A stretch of 55,024 nt of DNA from a virus: positions 1 to 55,024 of the IMG/VR virus record IMGVR_UViG_3300031920_000406. One strand, written 5' to 3'. Below the pieces are notes generated by a model. It was given only the letters and a program-made list of their open reading frames with translations. It was not told the DNA's origin and did not search any database. Every line of letters begins with the position of its first letter. The first letter of the stretch is position 1. Made by a program: the position numbers and the translations under genes. Of the stretch, positions 49,532-55,024 are shown in pieces.

Positions 49532-52500
49532 ATGAACGCTTTCTATCTTGATGTGCAACTTAAATCTCAAAACTCATCCCCCGATCCTGCCATTACAACT
49601 GATGAAGATGTCCGAATTATTAATTCCCTACGACGCAACGCTCCACTTAAAAAACTTAACTCTGATCAAATTAATACCCGCTCTATTATTATTATGGGAG
49701 AAGAACCCACTTCTAAACTCTCTATCCATCCACAACGACTCATTAATAATAAACAGATCAATACCCTCGCCGATATTGCTAAAAAATTACCCGGCGCACC
49801 CATGCTTGTAGGACATCGACAGGATAAAACACCATGGGGCCGTACATTTAAAGCACAAGTAATTGATAAAACACCAGGTTACTCCGGAGCAGTTGTCAAA
49901 GAAGCTTACTTCTTTCTCAATGACGATGAAGGTAACGCTATCGCTCGAAAAATCGATGCAGGCATATGGGCAGAAGGCTCTATCTCTTATTGGTTTCAAG
50001 AAGCACGATGCTCTATTTGCCATACACCAATGGCCTCTATGTCTTTTCTCGGCATTAACGCTAAAATAGCACGATGTAACCATATTCTTGGCAAAAAAGA
50101 CCAAGATACTGGACAAATATGCTACTGGTATCCCTACAATATCGTAAAAATCGGCGAAACATCATATGTATTCGCCGGCGCTTATTCCAAAACACGATCC
50201 TTTCTCGATACTAACAACGCCGATTATCTAAACGAGCTCTATTCCCCTGACCAAATTACCGCCGCCACTGAACTCGAATCACAACTTCTCGACGCTGGCC
50301 TCGATATTAAAAACATCCCACCCCAAATTGATGTCACACCATCACTCGATACAATTCATTCTAACACACCTCCACCATCATTAACACTTGTCGTTTCCAC
50401 TCCTACAAAAGGACCTATCAATGATACACCTACCCAAAACACACAACAACCCCCCTCACCCGATTCAACACCCAATCCCCCAATCACACATCAACAAACA
50501 CTCACCACAGAAAAAACAAAAAACAACCCACCCATCGAAGGCGAAGCTACCGACCCCCCAATCACTTCCAATGATTCATCCGATGATACTCTCCAACAAC
50601 ATACAACCCTTCCCGACCCCAACTCAAATGCTACAACTCTATCCCCACCTTCACCCGGAGAACAACTCGACCGAGGCGCCGGTAAAGGCAAAGGCGGAAA
50701 ACCACAAGGAGACGGAGGCGCATCCAAATGTGTATGCCCTAAATGCGGATACGAAACACCACACATAAAAGGCACACCATGTACTGAATCGAAATGCCCC
50801 AAATGTCATACCACTCTCCAAGGTAAAAACATGGATAATATTCAACCCACAACACAACCAAATTCTCAAATACCACCCCCTATTCCCACCAATAATTCAC
50901 CTAAAACCACCTTAACCGCTACTAATCTGGACAATCTACCTAGCAATAATCATACCGACCAAACTGCTACTAATCCACCCAAACCCACAATACCAATCGA
51001 AAAAAATTCGGCAAATCACCATATAATCGAAAAAAATTCGATTTCCCTAAATCCCAATAAACCCACTATTGACAATGTGGAAGACCCACTATCAGCCGCT
51101 CTTGCTTTTATGGACCGCGTCTCAGACTCCTTGACCCCTGAAGATCTATCAGATCTTACCTCTATTTTTAATACACCAGATTTTGATATTGATGAGCGCG
51201 AAACGTTTCTTAGAACAGCTTTAAAATCTGCATCTGTTGAAATTCTTAACGAGGCTCTTGATCTCCTTGATCGTATTTCTGATTCTTCATTGTCTCCACC
51301 TTTACTTATTTTTCAATGTGTCGAATGTTCCACCCATTTTGATGTTCGTCCTGACGCTTTTTGTCCTCATTGTGGCGCACAGGTAATACCCTTGGAAGAT
51401 TACCGTGTTGTACTCTTTAACCCTGTCGGACCTATTAAGCCTACAAAATCAGGTATTTGCAATAATGAGTTTTTTAAAAAAGAAGACCTTGTCAATTTGC
51501 CCACTGCGGTTTACTTTGTTGAGCCTAAGTACGACGGTGTTTGGATGGAACTTCATCGTTTAGGTGACAAGGTACGTTTTTACACTGCCGAAGGCAACGA
51601 ATATTCTGAAAAGTTTCCTGCACTTATGGCGGAAGCCCTGAAGATTAAAGCTACTTCCTATATTATCGCCGGTGAACTTACTCGATGGCATAATCGCCGC
51701 AGGCTTGGTCATACCGATGTTGCAGCTTATTTACACACCAAAGCAGAAACTTATGATGATAAAGACTTTAAATATAAGCCTTTTGATCTTATGTTGCTAT
51801 TAGGCCGCGCTGTTACCGATCAGCCTCTTGATGCACGCCGTCGCAAGCTCGATAGTACTTTTAAATGGGGTAAACAAATTCATCCAACCGCACATCGTGT
51901 TGTTAAACATGTATATGCTGATTCTGCGATTCTTTCTACCATTAACGACCGAGCTACTCGCGAGGGTGTTATGATTAAAGATATTCATAGTCTCTACTCA
52001 CGTCGCGATCAAAAGTCTCTTTACAAGTGGAAGCAGCAATCTGAACTGGATGTTCGTGTCAAGTCTGTTATGGTCAACACTGGTGGTGGTTATATTTATA
52101 CATGTGAGGTAGGTCGAGGTACTAATGTTCAAGTTATTGGAGCTACTTATACCACTACCATTAAAGCTTTAATAGGCAATATTCTTCAGGTTTCAGTTGA
52201 TCATGTTCGTTATGACAAGCCCAAAAATAACTACTCCTGGTTTGCTCCGAAGGTCGTAGCTTTACGGGCTGACAAAAAACTACCCGATCCTCTTTCCGCT
52301 CTCCGTGCCCTTGCCCTTGTAAAGGGTAGTGAACCTAAGAGTAGACACATTATTACACTTACCGAGGTTTTGCCTCGTTTAAAGCGAGCTGCTCTTGATC
52401 TTGAACTCTATCTTATCGGAAGCCTTGTGGAAGAGGGACTTACTACTCACGATATTGACATTCTTAGTCGTGTTCCTCTTGGTGAAAACGACGTTCGTGC

Positions 52501-53221
52501 TTTGACTGACGCTCTTGGGATGGATCTTGCCTTTTATCTTGATATTACAATAGATCAAGATGGCCCCGCTGGTCCCAGCATTCCTTTGATTACTGATATG
52601 AAGAACAATGATGCTATGTGGAAGTATTCCAATATGTTCGTCCTCCAGGAACACGGATGGGGGAAGAAGGTCCATTATGATCTTAGATTTGGAGCTCCAC
52701 GGACAAAACGCATGTGGGGATGGACTTGTTTTTCAAAACCCTCATTCACTGATGGAGGTGCTAAGACACGTTGTCAGGAGAAAAAATATCATGACCCTAA
52801 ATGGATGGATTTTGACAAAAAGACTATTCCTCCTGGGCAGCCTGGAAACCCCACTAAAAATCTAAATGCTTGGATCACTAAAATTGATACTGGAACATAC
52901 GAGTACATTTGCCGCAAGCCTAATTTTCTTGAGCTCGTTTTCCATGGCACTTTGATGGATGGTCGCTATCTTTGGCGTCACATTGAAGTCAAACACCAGT
53001 CACAAAAGACTATTGATGCTCACCATATTCCTGGCGATGAAGTTGATACTAAGACAGACAAAATCTGGGTTATGTGGAAACCTAAGGACCAGGAGCCAGG
53101 TAAGGCTATTCATAAGCTTGCTTATAAGTTTATTGACGATTGTTTCATGTTCTGGGAAACCGACGAAGTTGATACTATTCTTGAACATCTTGAAAATATT
53201 GTTTTCGACTCTACTACTTAG
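49532..53221 (+). CDS. Prohead protease fused to a LigD-like ligase / NTase / phosphoesterase
   Basis: 1229 residues, RBS AAAGGAT. Residues 1-230: prohead-protease-like, with His95 (GHRQDKTPWGR), Ser150/Ser152 (GSIS) and a Cys/His cluster (CSIC, CNH, C). About 235-590: Pro/Thr/Asn-rich disorder with a zinc ribbon near 399-427 (CPKCGYETPH...CPKC). Near 595-615: second ribbon (CVEC...CPHC). 620-935: ATP-dependent DNA ligase with Lys666 in EPKYDG, motif IV EGVMIKD (811-817) and motif V YKWK, then an OB fold. Near 963-976: a Pol-beta-type nucleotidyltransferase signature (GS...DID). 1034-1160: LigD 3'-phosphoesterase with His1041, His1048-Tyr-Asp1050-Leu-Arg1052 and His1087. Only the protease part is usual in a head operon. 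Confidence 0.8.
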   Translation: MNAFYLDVQLKSQNSSPDPAITTDEDVRIINSLRRNAPLKKLNSDQINTRSIIIMGEEPTSKLSIHPQRLINNKQINTLADIAKKLPGAPMLVGHRQDKTPWGRTFKAQVIDKTPGYSGAVVKEAYFFLNDDEGNAIARKIDAGIWAEGSISYWFQEARCSICHTPMASMSFLGINAKIARCNHILGKKDQDTGQICYWYPYNIVKIGETSYVFAGAYSKTRSFLDTNNADYLNELYSPDQITAATELESQLLDAGLDIKNIPPQIDVTPSLDTIHSNTPPPSLTLVVSTPTKGPINDTPTQNTQQPPSPDSTPNPPITHQQTLTTEKTKNNPPIEGEATDPPITSNDSSDDTLQQHTTLPDPNSNATTLSPPSPGEQLDRGAGKGKGGKPQGDGGASKCVCPKCGYETPHIKGTPCTESKCPKCHTTLQGKNMDNIQPTTQPNSQIPPPIPTNNSPKTTLTATNLDNLPSNNHTDQTATNPPKPTIPIEKNSANHHIIEKNSISLNPNKPTIDNVEDPLSAALAFMDRVSDSLTPEDLSDLTSIFNTPDFDIDERETFLRTALKSASVEILNEALDLLDRISDSSLSPPLLIFQCVECSTHFDVRPDAFCPHCGAQVIPLEDYRVVLFNPVGPIKPTKSGICNNEFFKKEDLVNLPTAVYFVEPKYDGVWMELHRLGDKVRFYTAEGNEYSEKFPALMAEALKIKATSYIIAGELTRWHNRRRLGHTDVAAYLHTKAETYDDKDFKYKPFDLMLLLGRAVTDQPLDARRRKLDSTFKWGKQIHPTAHRVVKHVYADSAILSTINDRATREGVMIKDIHSLYSRRDQKSLYKWKQQSELDVRVKSVMVNTGGGYIYTCEVGRGTNVQVIGATYTTTIKALIGNILQVSVDHVRYDKPKNNYSWFAPKVVALRADKKLPDPLSALRALALVKGSEPKSRHIITLTEVLPRLKRAALDLELYLIGSLVEEGLTTHDIDILSRVPLGENDVRALTDALGMDLAFYLDITIDQDGPAGPSIPLITDMKNNDAMWKYSNMFVLQEHGWGKKVHYDLRFGAPRTKRMWGWTCFSKPSFTDGGAKTRCQEKKYHDPKWMDFDKKTIPPGQPGNPTKNLNAWITKIDTGTYEYICRKPNFLELVFHGTLMDGRYLWRHIEVKHQSQKTIDAHHIPGDEVDTKTDKIWVMWKPKDQEPGKAIHKLAYKFIDDCFMFWETDEVDTILEHLENIVFDSTT

Positions 53222-53241
53222 TCGCGGTTTTTTTTACTCCA

Positions 53242-53271
53242 GGGGGGAGGGTTGCTTTTCCCCCTTTTTTT
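53242..53271 (+). terminator. Rho-independent terminator after the fusion gene
   Basis: GGGGGA (53243-53248) and TCCCCC (53259-53264), then seven T. Ends transcription of 49532-53221. Confidence 0.85.
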
Positions 53272-53723
53272 ATTTCTTTTTTATTCTCTCTACTTTTTTT
53301 TCACTGGTTTGTTATGTTTTGGGGGCGGATGTTCTTTCCGCGTGGTGGGTGGGAAAAGATTCAGAGACATTCCAGCCGGACCTTCCGTACAGTAACACCG
53401 TCACACACAATGTTTTGTATCTGGCGGGCTTTTTATAAGATATGCGTAGCAATGTTTTGTCTTTTATGTTTTTTCGCCAGATGTGAATTGTGTGTTTATC
53501 TGTTATTTAGGTATCCGGGTTACTATCCGAGCTGGCTACAATATTTTTTAAAGCTTAGAATACCAGGGAGGCGGTGGCGAATAGCCGCGCCGGCATGTCT
53601 TTGTTTATTTTGATTTGTTTTTAGTTTTTTATCGTTTTTGTTTTTAGTTGCCAGGGGAGTGCGATGTTTTTTCGCACGGCTGGCATTGCTTGAGGTGGGT
53701 ACCGGCGCGTCGGAGGCGAGGGG
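53272..53723. other. Non-coding stretch
   Basis: About 450 bases with short open frames but no supported start or family. Rich in short G and T runs. Confidence 0.5.
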
Positions 53724-53743
53724 AGGGTTGCATAACCCTTTTT
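53724..53743 (+). terminator. Small terminator-like hairpin
   Basis: AGGGTT-gcat-AACCCT followed by T4. Could act as a second stop on the plus strand. Confidence 0.5.
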
Positions 53744-53788
53744 ATGTAATACTTGCACCCAAAAACTTATAATCGCAAGTTTACATAA
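53742..53788. repeat. Inverted repeat with one bulged base
   Basis: TTATGTAATACTTGC (53742-53756) pairs with GCAAGTTTACATAA (53775-53788) except for one extra T; loop of 18. Could be a recombination or regulator site; no gene is attached. Confidence 0.55.
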
Positions 53789-53794
53789 AAATTG

Positions 53795-54040
53795 TTATGA
53801 CGAACCTTTCTTCTCCGAACTAGCGCCGGTTTTAACCCTTGTGCACAAATCTCTCTCCCCATTTAGACATTGTACCTGCCTATATTTAAATGGCGTTTCT
53901 CCTTTTCTTTGAATAGCCGGGGGTATGACGGAGCGCTCTTCGAGAACTCCTATTAATCCTGCCAGCCCTTCGAGCTCGGTTTTTGCTTGTGAGCAAAAAC
54001 ATATACGGAGGGGGAGGAACTTTCCCGAATTTAAGCGCAC
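53795..54040 (-). CDS. Doubtful small ORF
   Basis: 81 codons from a GTG without a ribosome binding site. Middle part (LEGLAGLIGVLEERSVIPPAIQRK) could be coding, but nothing else supports it. Confidence 0.2.
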   Translation of the reverse strand: MRLNSGKFLPLRICFCSQAKTELEGLAGLIGVLEERSVIPPAIQRKGETPFKYRQVQCLNGERDLCTRVKTGASSEKKGSS

Positions 54041-54079
54041 GGTTAGAGAGCGATCTCTTTTACCATACCTTTTTCTTTT

Positions 54080-54526
54080 TTATATAAACATCTCAACTTG
54101 TTCCCGGACTCCTGCGACGAACGATTTTGCTTCCTCTTCTAATTTTAACACTCTGGATGCAGCTTCTACGCTCAATGTTTGTGTTTCAGGTATTTTATTG
54201 GTCCGGTCCACATATTTCATTGGAGTATTGATTACCATCACAGCATTTCCTATGGATAGTTTTTTTGTTGCTGTTATTATACACCTTTGTATATCTTCAT
54301 CTCCTTGGTAATTCCATGATACGCCCCTTACTATCACTTGGCTTTCTTTTTCAAGCTCACAGATATCGATCACATCTTTTCTCAGAGCTTGCATTGCATT
54401 TAGAAAACTTGGTGCTGGATTATCTTGCGAGACCAGCGTTACATCTGACGATTTATTTCCACTTGAGTTTGAGAATTGCACCGTAACATCGTTCATGTTG
54501 TTGAGTTTAACTTTCTTTAACCGCAT
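54080..54526 (-). CDS. Hypothetical protein, 148 residues
   Basis: RBS AAAGGAGG. Beta-rich front and a helical end (LSVEAASRVLKLEEEAKSFVAGVREQVEMF). No family recognised. First gene left of the terminal repeat. Confidence 0.55.
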   Translation of the reverse strand: MRLKKVKLNNMNDVTVQFSNSSGNKSSDVTLVSQDNPAPSFLNAMQALRKDVIDICELEKESQVIVRGVSWNYQGDEDIQRCIITATKKLSIGNAVMVINTPMKYVDRTNKIPETQTLSVEAASRVLKLEEEAKSFVAGVREQVEMFI

Positions 54527-54618
54527 TCTACCTCCTTTTTTGGGGATTTTGTTCTAATTTTCTTTTAATATAACCATTATCTTTTTGAGATGGGAACATC
54601 TTTCTTTCCACCCCAGGA

Positions 54619-54648
54619 GAGGGGGGCGCGGCAAGCCGAACCCCCCTC
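54619..54648. other. GC-rich hairpin before the terminal repeat
   Basis: GAGGGGGG (54619-54626) and CCCCCCTC (54641-54648) pair perfectly. It may insulate the gene at 54080-54526 from transcription crossing the repeat. Confidence 0.6.
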
Positions 54649-54670
54649 CGAAGTTAACGTATTCTTTCAA

Positions 54671-55024
54671 CTCAGAAACCTCAGGGTTTCGCGAGTCTTT
54701 ACACCCAGAAACCTCAGGGTTTCGCGAGTCTTTACACTCAGAAACCTCAGGGTTTCGCGAGTCTTTACACTCAGAAACCTCAGGGTTTCGCGAGTCTTTA
54801 CACCCAGAAACCTCAGGGTTTCGCGAGTCTTTACACTCAGAAACCTCAGGGTTTCGCGAGTCTTTACACTCAGAAACCTCAGGGTTTCGCGAGTCTTTAC
54901 ACTCAGAAACCTCAGGGTTTCGCGAGTCTTTACACCCAGAAACCTCAGGGTTTCGCGAGTCTTTACACTCAGAAACCTCAGGGTTTCGCGAGTCTTTACA
55001 CTCAGAAACCTCAGGGTTTCGCGA
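54671..55024. repeat. 33-bp tandem repeat array at the right end
   Basis: Ten full units and a 24-base partial, starting at 54671 and every 33 bases. The only variation is the second base of each unit: copies 2, 5 and 9 begin CCC, all others CTC. Each unit holds the perfect hairpin GAAACC-TCAG-GGTTTC. The array runs to the last base, so its true length is unknown. Confidence 0.97.

Noticed and set aside
53314-53613. Plus-strand ORF after the fusion-gene terminator
   Set aside because: No ribosome binding site, lies behind a terminator and has an unlikely Cys/Trp/Arg-rich composition.
54671-55024. CRISPR array
   Set aside because: Units follow each other with no spacers and no cas genes are present; this is a simple tandem repeat.

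Overview
This window reads as most of the genome of a tailed double-stranded DNA phage (Caudoviricetes-like) of unknown bacterial host. The anchors are a large terminase (31868-33319), a small-terminase-like protein, a portal, a likely HK97-fold major capsid protein (45924-47036), two beta-helix spikes, a RecT annealing protein with its YqaJ-type exonuclease, and an M15-type lysin. Both ends run into different short tandem repeats (30-bp units on the left, 33-bp units on the right), so the sequence probably stops where assembly could not cross repeats. I saw no RNA gene, CRISPR array, integrase or transposase.

Layout. (1) 213-2592, minus: a radical-SAM protein overlapping a PP-loop (PAPS-reductase-like) protein. 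(2) 2635-13673, plus: a strong sigma70-type promoter, then about 35 very small genes, many with zinc-ribbon motifs, plus a lipase and an M15 lysin. At least nine blocks here are bracketed by block-specific inverted repeats ending in GTTGT/ACAAC, and the DNA between blocks folds like integron attC sites. I read this as an integron-like gene-cassette array inside a phage. (3) 13641-19213, minus: ASCH protein, VRR-NUC-like nuclease, small proteins, RecT and exonuclease. (4) 19376-24603, minus: a second early operon of small genes from a promoter almost identical to that of region 2. (5) 24681-26072: no convincing gene, but a 632-base tract with only nine T on the plus strand and a perfect 16-bp parS palindrome. 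(6) 26073-49241, minus: late genes (surface-modifying enzymes, receptor-binding proteins, portal, terminase, spikes, capsid genes) and, promoter-proximal, a DUF1376-like replication initiator that may contain the origin. (7) 49532-53221, plus: a 1229-residue fusion that appears to join a prohead protease to a LigD-like repair enzyme (ATP-dependent ligase, nucleotidyltransferase and 3'-phosphoesterase). (8) 54080-54526, minus: one unknown gene before the terminal repeat.

How it may work together: two promoters start the early small-gene operons (regions 2 and 4); RecT and the exonuclease handle recombination; the late leftward operon builds and decorates the particle. The parS site suggests interaction with a ParB partition system, although no parA or parB gene is present. 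No tape-measure, tail-tube or sheath gene is recognisable, so the particle is short-tailed or the tail genes lie outside the window. All function calls rest on reading motifs by eye; no database search was run.
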